A stretch of 64,000 bases of DNA from Bradyrhizobium zhanjiangense (GCF_004114935.1 NZ_CP022221.1:2253001-2317000), one strand, 5' to 3'; counted from the stretch's first letter, positions 8,740-18,587 are shown. Numbers and translations are program-made. The notes: generated by a model not told the origin, from the sequence alone.

Positions 8740-9559
8740 CACCGGCTCCAACATCAACTGGCCGCCAATAGAAGGGATTATCTCCGACCTGGATGGCGTC
8801 GTCTATCGTGGCAGCACCGCAATTGCGGATGCCATAGAAGCGTTCACGCGATGGCAGAAGGTCGGCGTGCCGTTCTGTTTTGTGACGAATAATTCGACGC
8901 ATACTCCTGAGGACGTCGTCCGCAAGCTGAGAGGATTCGGGCTTGCGATCGCGCCGTCAGAGGTCGTGACAAGCGCCATCACGGCTGCAGAACTCATCCG
9001 AACGAATTATCCGCAGTTGACGCGAGTCTATGTCATCGGTGCTCCTTCGCTTGTCACGGCCATGCGCGATGTCGGGCTGGAGGTCACTGAGCGAACCCCC
9101 GAAGTTGTTGTCATGGGGCTTGACCGGGATATTACTCACGAGAAGATGCGAATTGCCGTTGAGGCGATCCTCAATGGCGCTGTCTTCATCGCAACCAATC
9201 CCGATCTTCTGTTGCCGACGGCCAGCGGGTTTGAACCTGGGGCTGGTGCGACGATTGCAGCTGTGGCTGCCGCGACGCAAGTACAGCCTTCGATCGTCGG
9301 AAAGCCGCAAGTGCCGATGATCGAGACAGCGCTCTCACGCCTCGGTACGAACCGCGCTTCGACGATTATGATCGGGGATCAGATTCCGACCGATATTCAG
9401 GCCGGAAAGAGGGCGGGGCTTGCCACGGTGCTTGTTACAACCGGTGTGCCAATGCGTCAGGATCCGTCCCTGATGGCCCCCGACTTCATCGTATCGAGCT
9501 TGCGCGACGTTGAGGTAAGTGCCGCTTGCGCGGCTCGCCCGCAACAGAGGAGGGCATAA
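8732..9559 (+). CDS. HAD-superfamily phosphatase, NagD-like (class IIA)
   Basis: 275 residues. Motif I is ISDLDGVVYRG with the nucleophilic Asp, motif II is the threonine segment FVTNNSTHT, and motif IV is IMIGDQIPTDIQAG. The cap lies between motifs II and III, as in NagD, p-nitrophenylphosphatase and phosphoglycolate phosphatases. It overlaps the SDR gene by 8 bp and its TAA overlaps the next ATG. Beside a PfkB kinase it may recycle a sugar phosphate or remove a dead-end one. Confidence 0.88.
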   Translation: MASTGSNINWPPIEGIISDLDGVVYRGSTAIADAIEAFTRWQKVGVPFCFVTNNSTHTPEDVVRKLRGFGLAIAPSEVVTSAITAAELIRTNYPQLTRVYVIGAPSLVTAMRDVGLEVTERTPEVVVMGLDRDITHEKMRIAVEAILNGAVFIATNPDLLLPTASGFEPGAGATIAAVAAATQVQPSIVGKPQVPMIETALSRLGTNRASTIMIGDQIPTDIQAGKRAGLATVLVTTGVPMRQDPSLMAPDFIVSSLRDVEVSAACAARPQQRRA

Positions 9560-10671
9560 TGGCCGATGTTCGCCTGGAAGGTCTGAAGAAGACCTATGGG
9601 ACGATCGAGATCCTGCGCAATATCGACCTTGCGATTGATCACGGCGAATTTGTCGTCTTCGTCGGTCCATCCGGGTCAGGCAAGTCCACGCTTTTGCGCA
9701 TGATTGGCGGGCTCGAGCCCATCAGCGGTGGGCGGCTCCTCATCGACAATGAGCTCGTCAACGACATCGATGCTGCCGATCGCAACCTGGGTATGGTCTT
9801 TCAAAGCTACGCTCTCTATCCGCATATGACGGTCAGGGAGAATCTGGCCTTTCCTCTGCGCATGGCGAAAGCCTCGAAAGCGGAGATCGCTACCAAGATA
9901 GCCAAAACTGCGTCGCTCTTGCAGATCGACCATTTATTGGATCGCAAGCCTCGACAACTTTCAGGAGGGCAACGCCAGCGCGTCGCAATCGGGCGCGCCA
10001 TCATGCGCGAACCAAAAGTTTTCCTGTTCGATGAGCCGCTCTCCAACCTCGACACCGACTTGCGCGTGCAAATGCGAGTTCAGATCGCCAAGCTCCACAA
10101 GCAGCTCGGAAATACTATGATCTATGTGACGCATGACCAGATCGAGGCGATGACCATGGCTGATAAGATCGTCGTGCTCAAGGACGGCAACATCGAACAG
10201 GTCGGCAGCCCGCACGATCTCTATCACAATCCAGCCTCGCGCTTTGTGGCAGGATTCATCGGCTCGCCCAAGATGAACTTCCTGGGCGGCAACGTCGAGG
10301 CAGCTCATGAACATGGCATGGACGTCCGGTTGGACGCCGGTCCCACGATCTCCGTTCCGGTCCAGCCGGACCAGATGCTGGTTGGCAAGCCGGTCACTGT
10401 TGGAATTCGCCCGGATGACTTCTCCTCGTCAGTGCCCCGGCAGCAGGAGATCTCGATTGAACTACGGGTCGAATTCGTCGAGCATCTCGGCAGCGTCACG
10501 TACATCTACGGTAATGCCGGAAACGAAGCCGTCGTCGCCAGGGCGCTACAATCCGGTTGGCCCAAAGGCGCCAGCAAGCTCATCCTCACCGCCGCTTCAG
10601 CCGATTGCCACTTGTTCATGAGCAATGGAAAGGCGGTACGGCGGTTGCACGGACCGGCGAGTTGGAGCTAG
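9559..10671 (+). CDS. ABC transporter ATPase (MalK/UgpC type)
   Basis: The energy-coupling subunit of the sugar importer, 370 residues. It has Walker A (GPSGSGKSTLL), a Q-loop (GMVFQSYALYPHMTV), signature LSGGQRQRVAIGRA, Walker B (VFLFDEPLSNLD) and the H-loop (YVTHDQIEAMTMAD). A C-terminal OB/TOBE regulatory domain starts near residue 240 (GSPKMNFLGG), which assigns it to the carbohydrate (CUT1) branch. ATG 9559 overlaps the TAA of the HAD gene and follows AGAGGAGGG. Confidence 0.92.
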   Translation: MADVRLEGLKKTYGTIEILRNIDLAIDHGEFVVFVGPSGSGKSTLLRMIGGLEPISGGRLLIDNELVNDIDAADRNLGMVFQSYALYPHMTVRENLAFPLRMAKASKAEIATKIAKTASLLQIDHLLDRKPRQLSGGQRQRVAIGRAIMREPKVFLFDEPLSNLDTDLRVQMRVQIAKLHKQLGNTMIYVTHDQIEAMTMADKIVVLKDGNIEQVGSPHDLYHNPASRFVAGFIGSPKMNFLGGNVEAAHEHGMDVRLDAGPTISVPVQPDQMLVGKPVTVGIRPDDFSSSVPRQQEISIELRVEFVEHLGSVTYIYGNAGNEAVVARALQSGWPKGASKLILTAASADCHLFMSNGKAVRRLHGPASWS

Positions 10672-10691
10672 TCTTCACGTAGAGCCGTGCG

Positions 10692-12473
10692 ATGATGCGC
10701 GGCTCAGGATCGACACAGGTGAAGGGAGCCGGTATCAGGCAGTTCTTCCGCAATTCCCGTTCGTTTGTCCTTGGTGCGGGGATCGGGTCGGGCATGACCG
10801 CCAGGGCCGCTGAGCGGGCTGGGGCCGATTTCGTGCTCGCGCTCAATGCGGGCCGTTTTCGTGCCATGGGCGGGGCCTCGCCCGCCTCCATTCTTCCAAT
10901 CCGCAATAGTAACGAATTCGTGGCAAGCTTCGGACGGACCGAAATCCTGCCCAGCACGAAATTGCCAGTCTTCTTCGGCGCCTGTACCTTCGACCCCGAG
11001 CTCGATCTTGATCGTTGGCTCGATCGGATCATCAAATGGGGATTTGCCGGTGTGACCAACTTCCCATCGGTCATACACATCGACGATGAGCGCAGGTCAT
11101 TGCTCGAGAAGTGTGGTCTTGGTTACTCCCGGGAAATCGAGCTCCTCGTGAAAGCTGCAAAACGCGGCCTGATGACGATTGCCTATACGCGCAGTCAATC
11201 CGAGGCGCGTCGAATGGTCGAAGCGGGCGCCGAGGCCATTTGCATCAACTTCAATCTAAACCGCGCGGTTGAAAGCGGAGCCGATCCGTCGATCAGCCTA
11301 TCTGAACTTGCCGCGCGTACGAGCGCCGTTGCGCGCGTTGCTCAATCCGTCAACAAGAGCACCATCTGCCTGCTTGGGGGCGGCCCCATTACGAAGCCGG
11401 ACGAACTCCTCGACATCTGTCGCGAGACCGGAATCCAGGGGTTCATCGGAGGCTCCTCGCTGGACCGCGTGCCTCTGGAGATGTCGGTCCTCGAGGTGAC
11501 GTCGGGCTTCAAGACCATCCACCTGTTGCGCGAAAAGGTGGATCTGCTCGAAAGGAAGCTGCAGTTGAGTGGCTTCAGGCACGGCGTGATCGCGCAGTCC
11601 TCGGCAATGAAGCGCATCCTCGAGATCACCAAACGCGTTGCGGCGACCCCCCGCCCGGTCCTCATCTGGGGGGAAGCTGGCTCTGGCAAGCGTAGAATAG
11701 CAACCCTGGTTCACGCGTTTAGCGACCGCAGGCACGCCAAAACGGCGTTGTTTCATTGCCGCCCCGGTCCGGCGATGGATATGCTTGGCCCGTTGTTCGG
11801 TGCCGAGCGTCTTGAGAGCGGCAGACGCCAATTGTCGCTCCTGGAGGCGTCGAGTGACGGTGCCGTCGTGCTATTGCATGTCGACCAACTTTCGCGCGAT
11901 GGACAGGAGCGCCTTGCCGATTACCTCGAGACAGGCGGATTTACCCCTCTGAACGGGGTAACTGTCATGCGTTCCAATGCCCGGATCATTGCGACAGCGA
12001 CCGTGGCCCGAGGCGCTAGTCTTGAAACGGTTCTGTGCGCGCGGCTTCTCGACCTTTTTACCGGGCTGGATGTCCAATTACCTTCGCTACCCGACAGGCT
12101 TGAAGATCTGCCGCAACTCGTTCAACACTTCACCGTCGAAGCCAAAGGAGATTCCAGCGCCCAGACGCTCACGATAGAAAACTCTGCATTCCTTGCGCTC
12201 GCCGGCCACGATTGGCCAGGCAATTTGCGCGAGTTGCGGCAGGTCGTGAACCAGCTCGTGACCCTGCCATCAAGTCACATCACCGGTGAGGTGCTAAAGC
12301 CGTTGTTGGAGCCACCTTCAGGCGCACGGCCCGCGACCTCGCTGTCCGAGCGAGACTGGATTATCGAGGGCCTGAAGAGAAACCGGCTTCACCGCGGCAA
12401 GACTGCTCGCTCTCTCGGGCTTTCGCGCAAAACCCTCTACAACAAAATCAAGAAACTGCGGATCCTCGAATAA
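10692..12473 (+). CDS. Regulator: PEP-hydrolase-like TIM barrel + NtrC-like AAA + Fis HTH
   Basis: A 593-residue three-domain protein. Residues about 1-270 are a TIM barrel of the PEP_hydrolase/COG5564 family (LGAGIGSGMTARAAERAGAD, a GVTNFPSV segment and GFIGGSSLDRVPLE). Residues about 300-510 resemble the AAA+ domain of NtrC-type activators: Walker A GEAGSGKR at 327-334 and a C-terminal GHDWPGNLRELRQVVNQL. The end is a Fis-type helix-turn-helix (KTARSLGLSRKTLYNKIKKL). The GAFTGA loop that contacts sigma-54 is absent; the sequence runs from LFGAE straight to RLESGRRQLS. Walker B is also altered (VVLLHVDQL instead of LFLDE). It therefore probably controls sigma-70 promoters, as TyrR does. The barrel likely senses a pathway metabolite. 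It follows the importer operon by 20 bp. Confidence 0.85.
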   Translation: MMRGSGSTQVKGAGIRQFFRNSRSFVLGAGIGSGMTARAAERAGADFVLALNAGRFRAMGGASPASILPIRNSNEFVASFGRTEILPSTKLPVFFGACTFDPELDLDRWLDRIIKWGFAGVTNFPSVIHIDDERRSLLEKCGLGYSREIELLVKAAKRGLMTIAYTRSQSEARRMVEAGAEAICINFNLNRAVESGADPSISLSELAARTSAVARVAQSVNKSTICLLGGGPITKPDELLDICRETGIQGFIGGSSLDRVPLEMSVLEVTSGFKTIHLLREKVDLLERKLQLSGFRHGVIAQSSAMKRILEITKRVAATPRPVLIWGEAGSGKRRIATLVHAFSDRRHAKTALFHCRPGPAMDMLGPLFGAERLESGRRQLSLLEASSDGAVVLLHVDQLSRDGQERLADYLETGGFTPLNGVTVMRSNARIIATATVARGASLETVLCARLLDLFTGLDVQLPSLPDRLEDLPQLVQHFTVEAKGDSSAQTLTIENSAFLALAGHDWPGNLRELRQVVNQLVTLPSSHITGEVLKPLLEPPSGARPATSLSERDWIIEGLKRNRLHRGKTARSLGLSRKTLYNKIKKLRILE

Positions 12474-12477
12474 GGCC

Positions 12478-13089
12478 TCAGGCCCGTCGTAGCGGCTGCT
12501 TGGCCGTGGCGGCATGCTCTAGGGAGAACTTCGGTACCGACGACGATCCTTGAGAGCCAAGGCTTACGAGCCCGATGTCCGATCCAATCGGCAGCGCAAG
12601 CGCCTCGGGTCGCAGATAGACGGACCCATCCAGCTGCGAACCTAGCCGTTGCTCCGCTGCTGTCATCTTTGCCTCGTCCGCCGCGACAAACAGGACTTTG
12701 AACCCTCGGCTTGCAAACCACTCCATACGGCGAAGCTCGAGCTCCTGACCGCGATCGAGCGGCACCCCTGCCGATGTCCGTTCAATCATGCAGGCTGGCG
12801 GAAAGTTCGTCACTCCGGTTATCCTTGCATCTTCCAACAAATCACCAAGATCTTCCCAGCATGCAAACGGGTCGATCATGACGACCGCCGCATAGCAGGA
12901 AGGGGGCACTTTGGGCCCCGCTTGCAAGTCGCGCAGGAGACAGTCGTTCCAGTCGATGACGGGAAGCGTGGCCATGACCAGCATGGCGTTCTGTGGAAGG
13001 GTCCGCAGTGACGGCGCATAGATCGTCATCTGATCACCGCGAGACGAGGAGAGACTTGCGGCAAGGCGACCTAAGACATTGGCGCTCAC
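12478..13089 (-). CDS. Shortened PEP-hydrolase-like TIM-barrel protein
   Basis: 203 residues, converging on the regulator gene with a 4-bp gap. The middle segment (TLPVIDWNDCLLRDLQAG, LLEDARITGVTNFPPACMIE, ELELRRMEWFASRGFKVLFV) aligns with the barrel of the regulator and with the full-length gene at 53049, but the N-terminal strands and the conserved C-terminal GASSIER-type segment are missing or diverged. It is either a degraded paralogue or a ligand-binding half-barrel; no frameshift is visible. Its start lies 6 bp from an operator-type repeat. Confidence 0.6.
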   Translation of the reverse strand: MSANVLGRLAASLSSSRGDQMTIYAPSLRTLPQNAMLVMATLPVIDWNDCLLRDLQAGPKVPPSCYAAVVMIDPFACWEDLGDLLEDARITGVTNFPPACMIERTSAGVPLDRGQELELRRMEWFASRGFKVLFVAADEAKMTAAEQRLGSQLDGSVYLRPEALALPIGSDIGLVSLGSQGSSSVPKFSLEHAATAKQPLRRA

Positions 13090-13094
13090 GGTTT

Positions 13095-13112
13095 CTACCC
13101 AACCCTACCCAA
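13095..13112 (+). promoter_or_regulatory. Putative operator: tandem CTACCCAA, 10-bp spacing (orphan)
   Basis: CTACCCAA at 13095-13102 and again at 13105-13112. The orientation is the same as the copies that precede plus-strand operons, but no plus-strand metabolic gene follows. A perfect palindrome GGTCTAGACC lies 38 bp further on (13150-13159). Related palindromes follow the copies at 51714 (GATCTAGACC) and 57279 (GGTCTAGGC). This looks like a promoter region stranded at the edge of the accessory insert, unless it serves the minus-strand gene ending at 13089. Confidence 0.55.
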
Positions 13113-13767
13113 TTGATGCTTCCGCCGATCTTACACGTCGCTTCATCCAGGTCTAGACCACGACGTCAATCGTTATGGGAGCACCGTCCTGTTTTATTTG
13201 GCGCAGGAGCCAGGTTCGGCTGGGAAGGGATAGTCGTCGGCGCCGTTTCCTCCTGGCTGCTTAACTGGGCTCTACGCGCCCGTCCTGAGTGCCGGATGCG
13301 ATTTGCTGCAGGGTACTGAGCGAGCTCCGCTCGCGGTGAAAGGGAGCCCGCGAAGCGTCTCGGGTAAAAAAAATTTGGGCGAGCTATCTGCGCCCTACGG
13401 ATCCGCTAGCAGACCGGCTCGTCTGCTTCCTCCCTGACTGGCGCCGCTGCTGGAAAACTCCGGCAGCGGCATCTTTTTGACTCGGAGCGCGCCTCGCCGC
13501 GCGGTGGAACTGGTGTCGCGGGATTGGACGACTCGCGACCATGCGGGAGCCCAAATCCATCAAAGATCCGCCAGCTACGCTTGCCCCAGTCGGTTCAAAT
13601 GGGGAGGCGGCTTCCTCCACACGGGTGGCGCTCAATCACCTCGTTGTACCTCATCGGGCGCCGTCATCGAGAGGGCCCCGGCAGGTTGCTCCATTGCGAG
13701 CGATCCTTTGCGGCAGGCCCCGGCACGCTCTTGGCTGGCTAAGGACCTCGGACCTCTACGGCCACGA
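13113..13767. other. Gap without a supported gene
   Basis: Apart from the palindrome at 13150 and the terminator candidate at 13443, open frames here are short, overlap each other on both strands and resemble nothing known. An open frame continues upstream of the gene starting at 13768, but its sequence before that ATG is arginine/serine-rich and unlike a protein N-terminus. Confidence 0.4.
13443..13478 (+). terminator. Rho-independent terminator candidate
   Basis: GCCGCTGC (13443-13450) pairs perfectly with GCAGCGGC (13463-13470) across a 12-nt loop, and ATCTTTTT follows. Orientation is plus. No intact gene ends just before it, which fits loss of an upstream plus-strand gene from this stretch. 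Confidence 0.6.
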
Positions 13768-14304
13768 ATGCCGCTGCAAGAAAAATATAAGCTGATCAAA
13801 AATTTTTGGAGCCATGTAGGTCCGAGGTCTCGAAAGGTTCTGAAGGTCGGCGTGGACGGTGATATCCAACAAATCGTCGATGCAATACGACGCCACATGG
13901 ACGACGTAGTGGTTCGCTTCGTCATACCCACCTCGTTAGAAAAGCGCTTCGAATGGCTCTGTGCGGGCGACAGCAAAGCAAAACAAGACTTTCTCAATCA
14001 CTTCTTGGAGCACGAGAAGACGTTTGTGATCGAAGGCGCGAGGCAACGCATACCGGTTTTGCTCGAACATCTGCGCAGCAACACGGGCGCGAATACGCAT
14101 AAGACCGCTGAAGTGTTGAAGATTGGGAACCATGAGCTTGAAGTAGCTGTCGACCGTAGCGCGTCGGGGGTGCGTTTGGAGGAGCCATACGTCGAGCATG
14201 CTTGGGCGAGGCCCTTGACGACGCTGGACACCGGAGCGTCGTACCAATGGGTATTTTGGGTGCTCGGTGCAATCTTCGTGCTCTTCCTCTTCGCCCGCCA
14301 CTAA
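13768..14304 (+). CDS. Hypothetical protein with C-terminal membrane anchor
   Basis: 178 residues from ATG 13768. The first 150 residues are soluble and mixed alpha/beta (QQIVDAIRRHMDDVVVRFVI, KQDFLNHFLEHEKTFVIEGA), followed by one hydrophobic helix at the extreme C-terminus (YQWVFWVLGAIFVLFLFARH). This is a tail-anchored topology, so the bulk faces the cytoplasm if the anchor inserts without a signal peptide. Family not recognised. Confidence 0.5.
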   Translation: MPLQEKYKLIKNFWSHVGPRSRKVLKVGVDGDIQQIVDAIRRHMDDVVVRFVIPTSLEKRFEWLCAGDSKAKQDFLNHFLEHEKTFVIEGARQRIPVLLEHLRSNTGANTHKTAEVLKIGNHELEVAVDRSASGVRLEEPYVEHAWARPLTTLDTGASYQWVFWVLGAIFVLFLFARH

Positions 14305-14554
14305 GCTGCTCACCGCGCCGGGGTAGAACGCTGCACTTGTCACCTCAGCGGCAGCACCAGCCTTTTAAGTCGATTATTTGAAGTCGCGGGGGCCGGCGAG
14401 GTTTGCGCTCCGCATCAGGACTGAAGGCAATTGCCTGTCTTGAAAGACGCTCTGAAGGCCATCCAAACGCGCCACGACCTTGAGTGAACTAGAAAGGCAG
14501 CGTATGTCCGCTACCGATCTTCAACTTTGAGCATCTGGATCTGGTTCAACGAAA

Positions 14555-15664
14555 ATGATTAAGGTCGGAACGACGACGGCGATAATGCTCGCGATATTCT
14601 CCTTTGCCACGGCAGTTGCCTCTGCGGAGCCGATGAAGTTTCAGCCAGGCGGAAATGACACGCGCTGTCGCGAATGCGCCTTTATAGAAGCTTCGGGGGA
14701 GATTGCAGATGATACACCGCAAGCGTTTGAGCGCTTCCTTGGTGCGGCGCCTGACTACGTTCCGAAACGGATTCGGCTGAACTCTCTCGGTGGCAGTCTG
14801 CAGGCTGGAATTAGATTGGGTGAAATGTTTCGCGCACGCGGTTTTACAACAGAGGTGGGTTCCGACAGAGCCGATCCCGAAGGGATGCCATATTTTGGGG
14901 GCCGCGCATCGTTGAGAACTCCCGGCGTTTGCGCGTCTGCTTGCGCCTATGCATTCTTGGGTGGCATTGAGCGCGTTCTTGATGAGGGTTCGAAGCTCGG
15001 GGTCCATCGTTTCTATAGCAAAAATGCCCTAGCCCAGCCTGCTGAGAAGATTTTCTCCGGTCACGACCTCGACGATACACAAAGAATTACGGCTGCACTC
15101 GTTCTGTATCTCGTAAACATGGGCGTCGACGCAAAAGTGGTGGCCCTCGCCGCGACCGCTGGCCCCGATGAAATGTACTGGATTACACTTGAAGAAGCTC
15201 GTGATCTCCGCGTGACATATGAGCCTCGGGCGTGGAAGCCTTGGCGACTTGAGCCATTCCACGGAGGTGCAATTGCTATCTCCGAGACGAATGATGGCAC
15301 GAAGCGGATGGTCGCATCGTGCACCCGCCGCCTCGGGCCACAAGTAGTGCTAACCAATTCTGATACTTCATCGGATGTCGCAAATTGGTTTGGGCAGTGT
15401 CGGACAAATCTCTTTGGCGGTGCCCATCCGGTGTTCGGCGCTCAAGTTGATCCTACTCACGTTCAGGTAATCAAAGGAAAAGAAGGCGGTGCCATTATAA
15501 GATTCCGTCTCTCAACCGCCGCGCCGAGTCTAACGTCTCCTGCGCTATTCAGCTTCGGTTCGCCAGCCTACCCATCTGCATGCATGTCTGATCAATATGA
15601 AGGAAGCAAAGCGAATTTTGAGCCGACAGTTCGCTTGGCTTTCGGCAACTGCTTCCAAGATTGA
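14555..15664 (+). CDS. Exported ClpP/crotonase-fold protein (COG3904-like)
   Basis: 369 residues with a signal peptide (hydrophobic TTAIMLAIFSFATAVASA). The mature part begins with a cysteine pair (DTRCRECAF) and then shows the landmarks of periplasmic ClpP-like proteins: RIRLNSLGGSLQAGIRLGEM, MFRARGFTTEVG, and the CASACAYAFLGG segment, where the serine occupies the ClpP catalytic position; HRFY follows. The C-terminal half is beta-rich and unassigned. Such proteins are common in Bradyrhizobium and are thought to be membrane-proximal proteases; activity is not proven. Confidence 0.7.
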   Translation: MIKVGTTTAIMLAIFSFATAVASAEPMKFQPGGNDTRCRECAFIEASGEIADDTPQAFERFLGAAPDYVPKRIRLNSLGGSLQAGIRLGEMFRARGFTTEVGSDRADPEGMPYFGGRASLRTPGVCASACAYAFLGGIERVLDEGSKLGVHRFYSKNALAQPAEKIFSGHDLDDTQRITAALVLYLVNMGVDAKVVALAATAGPDEMYWITLEEARDLRVTYEPRAWKPWRLEPFHGGAIAISETNDGTKRMVASCTRRLGPQVVLTNSDTSSDVANWFGQCRTNLFGGAHPVFGAQVDPTHVQVIKGKEGGAIIRFRLSTAAPSLTSPALFSFGSPAYPSACMSDQYEGSKANFEPTVRLAFGNCFQD

Positions 15665-15882
15665 TGCTATCTGGGGTGCGCCTCAGCAATGATGCCCGCA
15701 AGCCCTTTGCGTACAGGAAAGGTGGCCCCGATTGGGTGATGGCGTGCGGCAGCGGGTGTGAGGTCGGAGCCGAATGTGGACAGGGGGCAATTGATGGCGC
15801 CGTTGAAGACGGTAGTCGGGAGACATTGCCGCAATTGCAGTTTCGCGCAAGCGCCAAAAGCCGTGAGTGGCCGTTGCGATGA

Positions 15883-17165
15883 ATGATGCTGAATTCAAAC
15901 GCGCACGAGAGGCTGGCGAACAGGCACGCCGCGGCGAAGGCGTTCGTCCGCTACGGGCTCGCCGACGAAGCGGACTTCGAAAAGACCAAGACGGGCGAAC
16001 TGAAGGGCCTGAAGGCCGGGAAGCACGTCAAGGACTGGAAGAAGGCGATGGCGAACCCGGATCAATGGGTCTGGGAAAACCTGATCCCGGAATTCGAGAA
16101 GCGCGGCGTCACCGACCCGGTCGAACAGATCGCCGAAGCGAGGAAGATGTTCCCCGGGACGTCGTCCGACCTTGTCGCCAAGCTGATTACGCGAAAGCAG
16201 TCGCTGCAAAACCACGCGACGCTGTATCAGCAGGCGCAGGGCCTGAAGGCGGCCGAAGGCAATCAGAAAGACCCCTTCGTCGCGCTCAACTCGCTGACGA
16301 CCTCGCTGTCGAACTTCACGGGCGCGCTGACGTCGCCGGCGATGGAAAGCGCTGCCGGCGTCCTGTCCAGCATGGCGAGTTGGATAGGAAGATGGGCCGA
16401 AGCGCTTTCAAAGTTTAGTTCTGAAAACTCCACGGCTTCAAAAGTGATTGGCGGGGGCGCTCTCGCCGGAGGCCTGACCGCTGGCGCGATTGGCAGCGGT
16501 ATGCTGGCGAAGAACCTCTTCAATGGCTTTGGGCTGGGGACGTCAGCTGTCGCGCTGGATGGATCCGCCGCGGCGCTCACGGCGGCCGCTGCGGAGTTGT
16601 CGGCGGCCGCCGGCGTCAGCGCGGCGGCCAAGGGCGCGGCCACACTACGGCGGCCGCTGGCGGGGCTGGAAGCGCCATCTGGACGGCAGGCGCCGCGGCC
16701 GCACCTTGGGCCGCGGTCGCAGCTGGGATCGCCGGCGGCCTCTGGGCCATGCACAAGGCGGTTGGGGATGCCGGCTATGACGGCCTTACCAGCGGCGAGC
16801 GGCTGCGGCTTCAGTGCGGCGGGTCCATGCGCGACGTCTATCGCCGCGCGTTCGGCTACGGCGACAACGCGCTGGCGCCAGAACTGTCACCGACCATGAC
16901 TTACGGGACCGGCATCGCCGGGGACAAGGCCGGGTCGCAGCATGTCGACGTTTCCGGTCAAGTTACAGGCGACGGAAAGCTGGCGGTCGAAGTGAACGCC
17001 GGGTCGTCCTTGCTGGACGTCGTACGACGCGCCGAAGCGGCGATCCGGCTGGCTGGGACAATCAATTCGAGCGGCCCGGGATCGCTGGGCCATTCGTCGC
17101 CGGACGCATCGGCGCCGTCGCCGCGGCCGTCGACGGGAAGCACCGCGGCTGGCGGCGGATTTTGA
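15883..17165 (+). pseudogene. Phage tail tape-measure protein, 3' remnant, frameshifted
   Basis: The first frame (15883-about 16650) encodes a helical, alanine-rich segment with tape-measure character (GKHVKDWKKAMANPDQWVWE, ALNSLTTSLSNFTGALTSPA and a glycine/alanine hydrophobic stretch VIGGGALAGGLTAGAIGSGM). The frame is lost in a GC-rich alanine repeat near 16650-16750. Coding continues in another frame to 17165 with MTYGTGIAGDKAGSQHVDVS and a low-complexity end. The N-terminal part of the gene is absent. This is a prophage remnant. Confidence 0.7.
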
Positions 17166-17166
17166 G

Positions 17167-17430
17167 ATGGCAGCACGTGACATCCTTGACGAAATCAGCC
17201 GCGTCACAGCGAGGTTGGCTGCCGCTGAAGCCCTCGTAGTGCAAGTCACCGCCCCGCTGTTGGAAGTCTTAGAGCCAGGACTGGGTCGCGAACTGATCGA
17301 ATGCGTCAGGGCTGGCCTAAGCATGCCGACGCACGATGACTTTCAAGCGCTCGCTGTCGAGGAATATCTACAGCGCCTAGCGGACAGCATTGAAGCGCGG
17401 GTGCGTAAAAGGATCGCCGCCGTGCACTGA
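17167..17430 (+). CDS. Small phage-associated hypothetical protein
   Basis: 87 residues, mainly two or three helices (ILDEISRVTARLAAAEALVV, EYLQRLADSIEARVRKRIAA). It starts 2 bp after the tape-measure remnant and precedes the tail-fibre gene, so by position it is part of the tail module. No known domain. Confidence 0.5.
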   Translation: MAARDILDEISRVTARLAAAEALVVQVTAPLLEVLEPGLGRELIECVRAGLSMPTHDDFQALAVEEYLQRLADSIEARVRKRIAAVH

Positions 17431-17484
17431 GCCAGACACTTCGCATCACTCGCGCCAAAATCTACATCATCTATGAGGGACATC

Positions 17485-18499
17485 ATGACTAACACCGATC
17501 TTCTCGGCCCCGCCAGCGCTTCGGGCGCCGTCACCATCCGTCCGGGCGATACCCGGACCTTCGGCGTCGTCGACAGTTGGTTCAAGGATTGTAGCGACGC
17601 CGTCACGGATGACGGGACGGCCTATGAAGCGTCGTTCTTCAATGCGCTTCTGGCGAACGTCCGGTCGGTCGTTCGCGGCAACGGTCAGACCGCCGGCCGC
17701 GGTCGACATCGTCACGCAGAACAACGGGGCGGATGATCTGATCTGGCAGGCGTGCCAGCGACTTTATCAGCGCGCGCAACCGGCTTGGGCCGTCGACAGC
17801 AGTGTGACGGCAAACCAGATCATCGTCGCTCTAACGCCGGCGGCCGCCGAACTGAAGGCTGGCATGCGCGTCCGGGTGAAGATCGCCAACAACAACACCG
17901 GCGCCACGACGATGACGGTCAACGCGCTGAGCGCTCCTTGTAAAACCGCCGCCGGTCAGGACTTGCAGAAGGGAATGCTCGCTGTCGGCCAGATCGCGAC
18001 CTTCGTCTTCGACGGCACGAACTGGCTGCTGACCTCAGTGTGGTCGGAGAAGGTCGTCTTCACCCCGATTGCGACGATCGGCGGCGCCGCGATCGGTTCG
18101 CTGGCGATGGGCGTATGGGGGACGCACACCCTTTCGTTGACGTCCTCCGCGAGCATGGCGCCGGTCATGAGCGGATCAAGTTTCCAGCTGCCGGACGGCA
18201 AATATATGTTTGTCGCGGGAAGTCTGGGCGTTCGGCACAACAACGTCGTGAACGCGACGCAAATCGCACAGGGCATTCGCCTGACGAAGAACGGCGTGTC
18301 CGTGCAGGCTGACCTTGAAAGCACCTATCTTCTTGCGGGACAGGACGCGACGACCTACCCGCAATTCTCTTGCGTTGCTTCGGTTGTCGCGGCGGACGTT
18401 CTGTCAGTTCAGAGTTACGCGGCCGTGACGTCGCCCGGCGACTTCAACGGCGCAAACAGCACCGGCGCAACACTGACGATTGTTCGCGTCGGAAACTAA
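17485..18499 (+). pseudogene. Phage tail-fibre-like protein, frameshifted
   Basis: The N-terminus (17485-about 17695) reads in one frame with GDTRTFGVVDSWFKDCSD and AYEASFFNALLANVRSVVRG. It then shifts to the frame that continues as VDIVTQNNGADDLIWQACQR, a repeat typical of tail fibres (RVKIANNNTGATTMTVNAL, FVFDGTNWLLTSVW), and a beta-rich C-terminal receptor-type domain ending at 18499. One indel near 17690 restores a protein of about 335 residues, so the lesion may be recent or a sequencing error. Confidence 0.7.
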
Positions 18500-18587
18500 C
18501 CGCGCAATATCCTTCCTTTACGGACGCCGAAACGGCGTCCGCCGCTGTTCGCGCTTTGCCCGCCGCTGACGCTGACCTTGGCAGTGA

